The position numbers were made by a program, and so were the translations under genes. The notes below the pieces were generated by a model, which saw only the letters and a program-made list of their open reading frames with translations, searched no databases and had not been told where the DNA came from. Below are positions 18,893-30,426 of a stretch of 64,000 nt of DNA, piece after piece. The DNA comes from Limonium bicolor (taxonomy: Eukaryota; Streptophyta; Magnoliopsida; Caryophyllales; Plumbaginaceae): NCBI GenBank assembly GCA_023374045.1, contig CM041780.1, positions 93,715,005 to 93,779,004 on the forward strand, given 5' to 3'. Every line of letters begins with the position of its first letter. The first letter of the stretch is position 1.

Positions 18893-19914
18893 TAAGTGAT
18901 TAACAACCTAAAACTGAATGAATGTTTTAGGACTTGGGAATTTGGAATCCGGAAGAGAGTAAGCAACCGAACGACCGACGGTGAACGGTACAGTTCTCTT
19001 GTGACCTGCTTGCTAACGAGGTGTCCCTCGGCTTGTGTGCTATTTGTTTTTGTGTGCTCACTAAACAAGATAAAGCATGCAACCGGAATATATTATATTT
19101 ATTGTATTGTTGTGTGATGTTTGAAAACTAACACAACATACCGTGAGAACTTACTAACCAATGTTTAGTAAGGAATTGAGTGAGACTAAGGAACGCCCCC
19201 TAATGAGGGACGATATGAACCGAAAGAGGTTAACCAACGAACATGGTCTTTAGATTACTACTAACTGGAACTTGAGTGAGGAAACCCGGGACCGATCTCC
19301 GGTCATGCATGCTAAGAAAAGGGGGTCGTTATCTATAGCAGATTCGACTTCCGATTAAGGACTTGTCTTCGGACTTGTAGCCTAGGGCCGGTTGCCGGCT
19401 CAGCTGCGCTAGACTCCCGTCCAGAGTAGGTGGCATTAAGATGGTGCGGTGGGATCACCTAAATCCCAGGTTCGAATTAAGCTACAACCATTCCCTTCCT
19501 GGAACGGTTTGCATATTGAGATTAAGTTAAGATTAAGATTAAGGTAAGGTTAAGATGAGATGCAACCATTCCTCTTTAAAGGATGGTTGGTATAATTAAG
19601 ATTAAGATAAGCGACATCCACTCCTTATTAAAGGATGGTTGTTTTTAAGATTAAGATAAGACTAAGATTGGGGTGAGATAAGGATGGACTAAGATTAAGA
19701 GGGAACGGTACTTAAGGAGTTAAATGACTAACTCTCTAATTAAGGGAACGCATTTAAGTCGTTCATTGTGAGTGAACTTTGATTGTTCATATTTGGATTG
19801 TTGTTTACAGCATTTACTATTATGTTGTGCATCTAATCAACCTCCATGCTATCGACAATTAGTCGTCGTAGCCACGTTAGCTTGGGGGCCATGAGGGGAT
19901 CGTACCAGCATTCG

Positions 19915-19950
19915 TGCTGACCCCCTTTGGGGGCTGTTTTTACTACACAG
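19915..19950 (+). promoter_or_regulatory. LTR hairpin and 3' splice-site-like sequence (B)
   Basis: The hairpin GACCCCCTTTGGGGGCT is followed by GTTTTTACTACACAG|G. It is identical in F apart from one T. Confidence 0.4.
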
Positions 19951-20251
19951 GTACGTCAGGAAGCGGCCGTCGTAAGAGTAAGAAGAGGATACAAGTGTTA
20001 AGGGTTAAGTGTGACCTACGAGTTGTGCATGTACACTCGTATGGCAATTGAGTTAGTAAGATGTATAGGTTGTTGAGAGGGTTGTAAGAAGGATATGTAA
20101 ATGGCTAAGATTGTTATACTAATGTTCGGTATATTCTGTAGTCAGACCGTGGCAAGGTCCTGGATTGTAAAGAATTCCGCTGTGACATGTTTATATATAT
20201 ACTGTTAAGTTGCGAGACCACATTTGGATTGAGTTGGGGTGTTACAAAAAG

Positions 20252-20278
20252 TGGTATCAGAGCGTAGTTACGCTCTGA
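20252..20278 (+). promoter_or_regulatory. Primer binding site with overlapping hairpin (B)
   Basis: The PBS TGGTATCAGAGC (20252-20263) lies 5 nt from the LTR. A 9-bp stem, TCAGAGCGT with ACGCTCTGA around an AGTT loop, overlaps the PBS. The loop-closing pair is T-A. Confidence 0.85.
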
Positions 20279-21201
20279 AGACAAGAAATACCGAACTTAG
20301 GAGAATGATGAGGTTGAGATTGAGTTATGGGTTAAGGGTTGAGAGATAGAGTGAGAGGTGCGTTAGTCAGGACTTCCCGGTGTTTACCGGACATCCATAG
20401 TACCTAGGCCCACCCTCCACATCCCTAACCCTAAATATGTGGAACAAACGCCAGAGAGAAGAAAGCCTTCTCTTACTCGGGGAAACCCGATCTGGCAGTT
20501 AGCTAACAGTGAGCAATACAAGAAACAACTTGTTGTACAACAGTTACGGAGAACTTGGAGGTTTTCAATGGAGCGCAACAGTGAAACAGGCGCTACCTAT
20601 GGAATACCATCAGTAAGGGAGCAGAAATTACCGGCAACATGGGTCGACATGCTACGCAGTCGAAATAACCCGCGATACCAATGGTAAGGAAAGCACTACG
20701 CGTGCAATGGATAAGGAAATGATCAGAGACATGAGTACCGGACAGCGGTCCGAGTGAGCATAACAGTGGGATAATGCAAAGCATGAGGATTGAGATTACT
20801 GGAAGGTCCAGTTAAGAAACGGGAACTCCCAAACCCCATACAATGAAAAAGGTTACAAACCTGGCCAACATAATGCGGACGATGATAGGAACTCATATAA
20901 ATTGTATACCGAAATAGGGCTACGAAGTAGTGCCTAAAGGAGAATCATTACTGAGTAACCACAACAAAATGTGTGGAGACAGGAGCGAGGATTAAGACAT
21001 AAGAGAATATTAAGGGGTTCCCTCAGAAAGAGGAACGCCCTGGTAGATGACAGTACTGTCAAACAATAAGGAAACTGCCGGATGGTCAGTTACCCAAAAT
21101 AAGAGATTATCGAAGGAGTCCCGAGGACTACCAAAGATAAGGAAACTAGGTGGAAATACCACTACCGACACACGCAGTACCGGTAGCCCATCCTGCATGG
21201 C

Positions 21202-21221
21202 GCACTCGCTATAGCAAGTGC
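21202..21221. other. Near-palindrome in B interior
   Basis: GCACTCGCTATAGCAAGTGC is a 20-bp inverted repeat with one mismatched pair. A 22-bp perfect version lies in C (44909-44930) and E (54048-54069), near the same CCTGCATGGCGCACT context. Confidence 0.7.
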
Positions 21222-24200
21222 TACCACGATTAAGCCACACGAAAAGCCATCAGGGCGAGATAGGAGAACGCTACAGTTGTAACTCATATTAACACCGGAT
21301 TGTAAGACCATAAGAACAGGAAAATAAGACCTTGGAAAGGCCCGACGGCCTGACCATGATGAGATGAGGTGACACACCAGTCAGCCGGGAGCGGAACTTG
21401 GACAAAATATTAAACCATATAAATATTAGCAACGGTATAACCTACTACGACGACAACCGACAGTACGGTAAGAACACCAATCCCGAACTCCAAGGGGAAA
21501 ACCTAAGAGATCGCTCGGTAATGCGAGCAAAACACTATGTAAGCAATAACATACGAGGAATGTATAATAAGATACCATCGAGACCGTTGACATAACGTTT
21601 TCTAAAAAGAGCGGAATAAACTCCGAGATGACCGATAAAACCTGCCGATAACAACATTCTTCAATGAAGATGTTGGAAAACCCAGAAAACAAGGGTAAAA
21701 GAAATAAACGTAAGCTATAACCTACTAAGGATTAAAGTCGTACAACCCTGGAAAAAGGAAAGCTCAGAGGACTACCCCCACAGAGCGGGCATAGTCGAGC
21801 CGAACAACTGATGAATGACAGTTAACACTGTTTGTTTAACTCATTAACACTCAAGTATGATTGATCATCAACGGCTGGCATAGTCAACAGAAGTTGAACG
21901 AAGCGTTGAGATGGAAGTATAAGACGACGGGATGATATCCAACTTGGACACCGTAAGGCAAACGCCTAATACGAACTTAACCTCGACTACTAAAAGACAT
22001 AAGTCTAGTAAAATGACAGCATTGTCAAAGACATTAAGTAACCTCAGATCACCTGAACAACTTCCCTAGCAGGAAGCAGGATGCAGCAACTTATCATGAA
22101 ATCCGATACTACATTTAAGATGTAACCTAACGGTGGATAGTGCTCAGAGAACCAGAACCTTTAAGAATGACCTACAAGTGAGTGAGAGTACAAGTAATGA
22201 ACTGAGACATTAAGCATTAAGAGCCTACGAGCCAAGGATGTTAACCACATCAGAGCCCGAGGCGCAGTAAGTTATAACAGAGCTTGTTTAAGCCACGAAG
22301 GGACTACAATTTGTAGATATGAACGGTTACCAAACCTATAACTTAGATTGGGAAGAACATTACCAAGAAAAGGGTACCAATGAGAATATTGAGATAATGC
22401 TAAGGACAGGAGCGGAGAACGAACCATGCCTTTTAGGGTGGGGATACCTCTCCTTGTTGTGAGGCCATGAGTGGGAATGAACCCCTCAAAAAGAGCTTTC
22501 ACCTATTAGAGATAAAATACACTTTATTTAGAAAATGGAAACTATAAACCCTGAGATTACCTTAGAACATACCAGATACACTTGAGTAATAAGGAAGGTT
22601 GCACAGATAGACCCCATATCCAACACCCAGGATGTAAGAATTAATAATGGTTAGAGATAAACATTGTGACTGCACATTATGGCACGTCAATTAATCAATG
22701 CTCAGAAGAGCTTGTGACTCAGTGGATGACTTCTTCAGTAACCAGTTAAACTACATGGTAGATAACATCACTAAGGATGAAAGAAAGCTAAAGAAATTAG
22801 CCTACTTACGAATCTGAGATTGGAGCATAACATCTTTACATTAAGAGTCAACTATTTTACAGCACGGTATGACAGCCGCCATACACCGGAATGAGAGAAC
22901 TCCTAGTGTGTTTACACCAAGAAGGGATTGAGTATAAGGTAAGACATGAGAATAAGTGAATAAGGGGTTGCACCATTAATGGGCAAACTACCACGATAGT
23001 AGTGGTCGTGAGTACAATAGTTAGATAAGTGGATTAAGTCATGGTACGCGGTAAGGCGACCATTATGTATGAGCCGTCAAATATTGACACTGAGGCAATT
23101 AGATTTATGAGTTAAGACCAGTATAAGTAAGGAAATAAGATGGTAGACGAACTGAGCATTGATGCCAGTAGTCTGGACCTAGTTAGGTAAGATTTCACAG
23201 GAAGCACACTACCCATTCCTCATGGAACTAGAAGTGCATTCCTAGTAGAACAAATATGAGAAACAAGATAAGAGGCTCTACGGAAGAGACCTCAATTATT
23301 AAGAGACCGAATCAGTACGGAATACAGAAAGGAGCTGGAGCATACCATAACCAAGGACACAGTAAATAGACTTCCCTTGATTAACTTCAAGAAGAACAAT
23401 AAATGTTATTATGGAACGATGAAAGAGGAGATCGACAACAGAATACTTCATAATTAGCAATAGCTAAACGTGTGACGGACACTATGAGTTTACTAAAACG
23501 AGACGTGGGACGACTGCACCCCACAGGGGCTTGTAGGCCTGACACGCTCATTTATGAGTTAGTTGGGTAAGTAGTAATGTACCAGTAAGGTACCCCATGC
23601 ATGTAGACGAGTAGTGGAAGGAACACGGGAGGTAGTCGACTCCGTACCACGGACAACGACACAAGATCAGATAAGAGCAGCCATAACCACAAACAGTCGA
23701 AGAGTAGAATTCAGTTGAACCAGCAACGCAAGGGAATCAGCGAACAAATAATTAAGAACTATGAAGTGCGAGAAGCACGGATTGTTAAGTATAGACATGG
23801 GACATGTCTTAAGATGAATAAGATTAAACTGTAAAGTGCAATAAGCACTAACCAGTAGTTTCAGATTAGGAATCATCCTCAGACCAAAGGTCAGTTGGAG
23901 AGAACGATTTAGACATTCGAGAAAACACTAAGAGTATGAACATTAGATCTCCAGGGAGACTGGATAGACGGGCTACAACTCATCAAGGCCGAGTATATAT
24001 AAAGATAACACGTGTCCATTGAGAGACTATATTCCTAACTGTAAGGACACAACTATAAAAGCTAAGTGAGGCAGTTAAGCCTAAGAACATCAGAGTGGTG
24101 CAGCGGAAGCTAGCAGATCACTACCTTTGGGATTAGACCAAACTAATTTAAGGAAACGTATAAGTACCGTTAAGAATCCTCGATACAGAAACTAAGTCAT

Positions 24201-24311
24201 TTCTGAACGAATTATAAGTAAGATAGATGACATGGAAGCTAGAACGCTTAGTGAGATTAGACATCTTGAACTTATGTTCAAGGATGATATAATGCTGATT
24301 ACGTGGGCGTA

Positions 24312-24336
24312 ATCCATTTTAAGGGGGTAGAGCGAA
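24312..24336 (+). promoter_or_regulatory. Second PPT-like tract (B)
   Basis: ATTTTAAGGGGGTAGAGC preceded by GGGCGTAATCC. It matches the A and C/E second tracts, 1.15 kb before the true PPT. Confidence 0.55.
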
Positions 24337-25462
24337 AACCGCTTAGCGTATGTTTGTGTACTGAGTACATAAACTACGGTGTGCACAGCACAAAATAATT
24401 GAGAATATGTTTTACATAAACATTTTGAGATAAATTATGGTTATTGCACACAGAAGATGTGAATACCATACATATTAAGTACCTATCTTGTTAACTCCGG
24501 TGTGAGTACAAGTTAAGAGAATTGAGGAAGAGTTTTAAGAAGACTTAAGAAATAAGGAATATATGAGGTTATGAGTCGATATGAGACTATGTGTGAGATA
24601 AGAATAAGATAACATTATGAGATACAATTGATATGAGTATGAGGAAGTAATTGTAATGCTATGAGATATAAGATGGTGAGAATTGGTATGGGACATTTAT
24701 AGAATTTAGTAGGAATTTAAGTCTTGAGGTAATTACTAAAGATGAATTGGAATGTTTGATGGATGGTCCACACTTGTTGGAGATGTATTGATTATTATTA
24801 GAGAACTAAAAAGATAGAAAATTGGACATGAGTGAATTATTTGGATGTTTGAAAATGACGTGGAGGTGGAACTTGATTTCTAGGGATCAGGGAAACCGAA
24901 CACAAATTGGAGTGGAAGGATGGTTCTACACTGATGCTGATCACATCAGGGTAGGATGATTCCTAAAACTCCCTACCATGGGTCACAATTAAATCACATT
25001 AAGGATAGAGGCCTTAAGATAAAATGAATTGGAGTTGCTTGTATTTTTAATTAGAGGAATTATTCCTCACATGACCTCGTAAAAGGATTACCTTTTTACT
25101 GAGTCTCGCCCATGAAGTCGAGGACGCACGAGCCTTTGTCTTCGGACCGTTGACATGGGGAGAGCAGCGTGTTTTGTATTCTGGCCCATGGTGACGAGGA
25201 CGAATGAGCCATTGTCTACGGACCGGTGACATGGGAGAATACGTTGGAAGTTATGTGAATGTTTTAATCATCAAAAAGGAACAAAAAGAATTTCGAGTGC
25301 TATACATGCGTAAGCATTTGTGTGATATTTAAGAATAAGAATATGGCGGATCTAATGATCCAATGAGATTAAGTATACATAAGTATGATCTATATGATCT
25401 AAGGAATGAGGTAAGACATGTACTCTAATAAGATAAGATGCCTGGGAACTTTGGGGACAAAG

Positions 25463-25482
25463 TTCTTTTAAGGGGGGTAGAT
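25463..25482 (+). promoter_or_regulatory. Polypurine tract of element B
   Basis: TTCTTTTAAGGGGGGTAGAT lies directly before TGAAATACCCC. The core is the same as in A. Confidence 0.85.
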
Positions 25483-26032
25483 TGAAATACCCCAACCTAA
25501 GTATGCTAAGCAAACATCAAATTATGATGTAGTAAGGCTAGAATATGCCTTAGAAAGATTGGTAGACGACTTAAACCAAGGAAACACAAGAAGTGCCTTA
25601 AGGGCAATCAGGGCAAAAAACGTGCTCTAAGCTTGGAGGGACTTGGGTGAGTACCCAAATATCATGATAAGACCTTATTAATATTCTAATGGTCATTTTA
25701 AATCAATTAGCAAAGAAAACCAAGCTTGAAAAACAAGTTAAAACACAAAATGTGCTTTAAGAAGTCTTAACACATTTTTGAGAAATTGTCTTAGAATTGA
25801 GTTTTCAGTGGCTAAATGTCCATCATTACTCTTTAATCAACATGTTACTAATTAGTATCACATTAGGAAGCCTAAATCAATGGGAAATCAAAAATTTCAG
25901 AAATATGTGCACTAATCAGTGAATAGTGCCAAATAGTAACTAGTTTAAGTTTTAATCAATATAAGCTAATTAGTTGGTCAACAAAGACCATGACTAGCCT
26001 TATTAAGGTAGGGGGCCGGTTTTCTAAAGGAG

Positions 26033-26043
26033 GGTGAGTCACC
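26033..26043 (+). promoter_or_regulatory. bZIP/GCN4-like palindrome in B LTR
   Basis: GGTGAGTCACC follows GGGGGCCGGTTTTCTAAAGG, as in A and D. The TATA-like partner AAATATCTCTTATAAGC lies at 26613-26629, after the MITE. Confidence 0.4.
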
Positions 26044-26103
26044 ATAAGTAGTCAATATGGAAGAAAAGAAGAGATAAGTAAAAGAGTACTATTTGCTTTA
26101 TTA

Positions 26104-26618
26104 AAGCAAATAGAGTAAATTACTCAGAACCCCCTTGAGGATTTGGGATATTACAGTTAACCACCTTGTGTTTATCATAATTACTAGTACCACCTCGAGT
26201 TAAGGTATCTTTGACTACGAGCCCCCAACTATATCTTTATTATTAGGAAGTTAACTACGTGTTGACCTATCAGCTTAATCACATTAATAATGTTAGATTG
26301 GACAAAAACACTACTTAATCTGTATTGTTATTTTCCTAAAAATGTCAACCTTGTCTTGAAAATGCATTTAAAGTGGATGAGAGAGAGTTACATGATGTTG
26401 ATTAAGCAGTTCTGTTGTCCAGCCTGACATTATTTATGTGATTAAGTTGATAGATCAACACGTAGTTAACTTCCTAATAACAAAGTTATAGTTTGGGGGC
26501 TCATAGTCAAAGATACCTTAACCTTGAGGTGGTTACCAATAATTATGATAAACACAAGGGGGTAACTGTAATATCCTAAATCCTCAAGGGGGTTCTGAGT
26601 AATTTACTCAAGCAAATA
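26104..26618. mobile_element. Mutator-like MITE with ~190-bp terminal inverted repeats
   Basis: The element spans 26113-26609 (497 bp). Its ends GAGTAAATTACTCAGAACC are inverted repeats that can be followed for about 190 bp each side (26113-26300 against 26420-26609) with some mismatches. It is flanked by a perfect 9-bp duplication AAGCAAATA (26104-26112 and 26610-26618). A 9-bp duplication and long TIRs point to the Mutator superfamily. It encodes nothing. It sits between the bZIP-like site and the TATA-like site of the B LTR. Confidence 0.88.
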
Positions 26619-28642
26619 TCTCTTATAAGCCACCTTTTCTTCTTCTCTCTCTTCATTTCTCTTCTTCACACGATTTCTTCTTCTCTTCTTTTGCTCCAAA
26701 CCGAGAGAGCTCCATCCATGGGTGCTCCACCTTCAATCACTCACTAAGTGTTCATCTTTGCTCCAAATCAAAAACTAAACACATATTTCTCTTAGTTAGG
26801 TCAAGACCTATCCTTCTATCTTTTCAAATCCTTCAAAGCTCCATTTTGGTGCTAAGAGGAAACTCCATTGATGGAGGAAAACCATGTTTGAAGAGCTCGT
26901 TAGCTTCTCCATTCTCTTAAGGTAAAGAAAATGTAAGAAAAACCATGTTTCCATCATTTCTTGTACATGGCCGAAAATTCCTTCTCATGGGGCTATGTTT
27001 TTATGCCTTGTTCTAGCTTGATTTATTCACCAAGGACTAGTGGAGGTCCTATTTCATTCAATGCCCAAGTCTACTTTGAGACTTCAAGGTAATCATCCAC
27101 TTTTATGCTTTAGAACACATCTCTAACCTAGGTTTTCATTCCTTGAGGTTAGTGTATTGTTTAGTACTCATATAAGTCATTGAATATTGATTAGAACATT
27201 GGCAAGGGGAATTTAAGTGGTGGCCGAGATTCATGCAAAAGAAGGTCTAAGGAGGAAGTTAAGATAAGCTTGAGAAAACAAGGTAAAATGCTTACTAATG
27301 GTGGTTTAAGTTTTAAGGGATGAGTTTAGGTGGATACCAATGTGGCTTAGAGCTTACATTGTGTATTGGGTTATATAACCTAAGAAAAAGAACTTAAATA
27401 AGCTTGTGAACTTGTGACTAAGGAGCCAAAGGAAATGAGTTAGTAATATAAGTTTAAGATGGACTTTAAGAGCATTATAATTACTATGAGATTGATGGGT
27501 GTATTTGCAGGTTGAAAGCTTTTATATGTGGGAAATTCAGTGTTTAAGTTTAAGTCATTTAAGGGCCTAAGAGCCATGTCATTTAAGAGCCTTAGTGCTA
27601 TGCAATTTAAGATTATTGCAATATATTGAGTTTGTTGTGAATGAGTTGGTTTGGGTGATGAGATATGATGAGAAGGATTTGATGTGTGTGAGATGATTGA
27701 ATGAGAAAAAAAAAACAATGCATTTGGGCGTGATAATATACTAGAGGAGTTATGGCGAAATTTAAGTAGGAAACAAGTGTTTGGTGGTGGTTGTGAATTA
27801 ATATGACCTAGGATTTACTAGGAGTCATTAAAGGAAATTTGAGTGGAAATGAGTTAACAAGTTGTTCTTGAAGTTTAGAATGGCCTAGAATTGTTTAGGA
27901 GGGATTAGAGGTTTGGAGGGTGTAATTTGTGTACCAAGAATGTGTACTAAGGGTTTGAGTGTTCATGATTTTATTAAGGGTGAGAAACTAAACGTTGGGT
28001 GTTGTAATATATTAAGGAGGCCATGTCAAAATTTGGAGAGGAAGCTAAGTGTTTAAGGTGTTCCAAGGAGATTTTATGACTAAGGATGTACTAGTAACAT
28101 TAAGGGTTGTCTTGGTGAAAATGGGTAAACTATGGAGCTCTTGAGTACTAGGAAGACCTAGTGGTGTATAGAGGGACTAGGGGTTAGAATGGTGAATTTA
28201 AGGCACCAAAACCATGGTTAGGAAGCTAGGAAACTTGTACAAAGTTTGAAGAAGAATAAGATATAATGACTCATAAGGATGTAAGCATGTGCTAGATTAT
28301 ATATAGTTTTGAGAAGTTTGAGTAAAGCAAGTGAGTATGCAAAATGATGCTTGAGGAGTAGTTAAGATGGTTGTGAAGAAACACTTGGGTTAGTTGAGGT
28401 CTTAGGCAAAATCTACATGTTGCAAGTGTAAGAAACTAAGCATAAGTGTTAAGAGTTTCGTAAGAAATTGGGTGAAAGATCAACGAATTAAGAATGAGTT
28501 TGGTGGATGAATTAGGAGGGTTTTAAGGTTCTAAAATGATGTTTAAACATGTTAGAATACTTGTGGAGAGGTTAGGAAAAGATGGGATAAGAAATGAGGT
28601 TGAACAGAGGTCAAAAATCATCGTTCTGGACACATTTAGTGT

Positions 28643-28822
28643 AGGTCCGGGTTTGCAAACTAGCACACAAACCCGACCACACCAAAAACTATCCAGAGAG
28701 TTTAGCCGTGGGATGGTCCGGGTTTGCAACCCAGGACTCAAACCCGGACCAGTCCTAAAATTGTCCAGAAATTTTTGCGATGTATTGGTCCGGTTTACAA
28801 CCTCGGACACAAACCCGGACCC
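28643..28822. repeat. Hairpin array in B LTR (GTCCGGGTTTG stems)
   Basis: Three units with period about 75 bp, each with GGTCCGGGTTTGCAA (or a variant) and an inverted ACAAACCCGGACC. It occupies about the same LTR position as the A/D arrays (1.6-1.8 kb from the LTR 3' end), but the stem sequence is different. Confidence 0.8.
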
Positions 28823-30399
28823 ATAAGAAAAAGCTACAGAATGTTGAAAAATGGGGTTTTAGGTTGGGACTTGTTTGGTAATGATATTATAAGATTGTTA
28901 GGACATAATTAATGACATATAATGGTCATTAGGGGCATAAACAAGCTTAAGAAATAATGAGAAGTGAGTGGCTTTTGAGGTTAAGGTTAAACTATAAGGA
29001 CTTAAGAGGTGATAGGTGGGGATCGTTGAGTAAGTTAAGTAAGTTAAGTAAGTTAAGTAAGTTGAATTAAGTTAAGTGATTAACAACCTAAAACTGAATG
29101 AATGTTTTAGGACTTGGGAATTTGGACTCCGGAAGAGAGTAAGCAACCGAACGACCGACGGTGAACGGTATAGTTCTCTTGTGACCTGCTTGCTAACGAG
29201 GTGTCCCTCGGCTTGTGTGCTATTTGTTTTTGTGTGCTCACTAAACAAGATAAAGCATGCAACCGGAATATATTATATTTATTGTATTGTTGTGTGATGT
29301 TTGAAAACTAACACAACATACCGTGAGAACTTACTAACCAATGTTTAGTAAGGAATTGAGTGAGACTAAGGAACGCCCCCTAATGAGGGACGATATGAAC
29401 CGAAAGAGGTTAACCAACGAACATGGTCTTTAGATTACTACTAACTGGAACTTGAGTGAGGAAACCCGGGACCGATCTCCGGTCATTCATGCTAAGAAAA
29501 GGGGGTCGTTATCTATAGCAGATTCGACTTCCGATTAAGGACTTGTCTTCGGACTTGTAGCCTAGGGCCGGTTGCCGGCTCAACTGCGCTGGACTCCCGT
29601 CCAGAGTAGGTGGCATTAAGATGGTGCGGTGGGATCACCTAAATCCCAGGTTCGAATTAAGCTACAACCATTCCCTTCCTGGAACGGTTTTGTATATTGA
29701 GATTAAGTTAAGATTAAGATTAAGGTAAGGTTAAGATGAGATGCAACCATTCCTCTTTAAAGGATGGTTGGTACAATTAAGATTAAGATAAGCGACATCC
29801 ACTCCTTATTAAAGGATGGTTGTTTTTAAGATTAAGATAAGACTAAGATTGGGGTGAGATAAAGATGGACTAAGATTAAGAGGGAACGGTACTTAAGGAG
29901 TTAAATGACTAACTCTCTAATTAAGGGAACGCATTTAAGTCGTTCATTGTGAGTGAACTTTGATTGTTCATATTTGGATTGTTGTTTACAGCATTTACTA
30001 TTATGTTGTGCATCTAATCAACCTCCATGCTGTAACACCCCACTCGTTAATCTCGTAATAATCACTCTCGTATAATCACTCACGTAGCATAATTAGAGAC
30101 GTCTCACAGCGGAAGTTAAACTACATTAATCCTCACTTGGGTGTCACATGCCATTACTCGCCCATGCGAGTAAAGAAGCATAACCATAATCTAACGATGA
30201 ACAACAACAACTAACCGCAGCGATGAACGAGATATTTATAACATTATCCTATATACAAACCAATACCTATGACAAGTGAGCATTTAAAGAGTTCCCAGAA
30301 TTTCACGGGCTAACCGATTTAATATTAAACTTGCGAAAATAAAAGTCGAGGTCGCCTACCCATATTCCCGCACTCCGGCTTCACGTCTCGATCCACAAC

Positions 30400-30426
30400 C
30401 TGAAATGTGTGGCCCCAAAAGGGGCT
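30400..30426 (-). promoter_or_regulatory. LTR hairpin and 3' splice-site-like sequence (C, left)
   Basis: In the sense direction GAGCCCCTTTTGGGGCC is followed by ACACATTTCAG|GTTGTGG. The right copy is at 46684-46710 and the E copy at 52270-52297. Confidence 0.4.

Larger units (their letters stand above)
18838..20246 (+). repeat. Element B 5' LTR, 5'-truncated
   Basis: It matches the B 3' LTR from 29018 onward and ends GGGGTGTTACA just before the PBS. About 3.5 kb of the LTR start is missing. Over the shared ~1.0 kb I count about nine differences from 29018-30030, so the element inserted recently. Confidence 0.9.
20264..25482 (+). mobile_element. Element B interior, non-coding (LARD-like)
   Basis: The 5.2-kb interior lies between PBS and PPT with no open frame above 100 codons on either strand and no recognisable gag or pol motif. 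It shares blocks with the C/E interior: 23470-23640 resembles 56078-56250, and 24855-24975 resembles 54615-54740. With ~1% LTR divergence a coding interior should still be readable, so the element was probably already non-coding when it inserted, like the LARD class. Confidence 0.8.
25483..30030 (+). repeat. Element B 3' LTR, interrupted by C
   Basis: The LTR starts TGAAATACCCC and runs 4,548 bp (including a 497-bp MITE and its duplication) until C begins at 30031. The intact LTR would end about 400 bp later, judged from the 5' LTR. Its donor-like site CTTAAG|GTAAAG is at 26921/26922. The last five bases CATGC could be the C target duplication. Confidence 0.9.

Noticed and set aside
18896..19117. 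73-codon frame in B LTR, also at 29076-29297
   Set aside because: Present only because both LTRs are nearly identical; no coding features.
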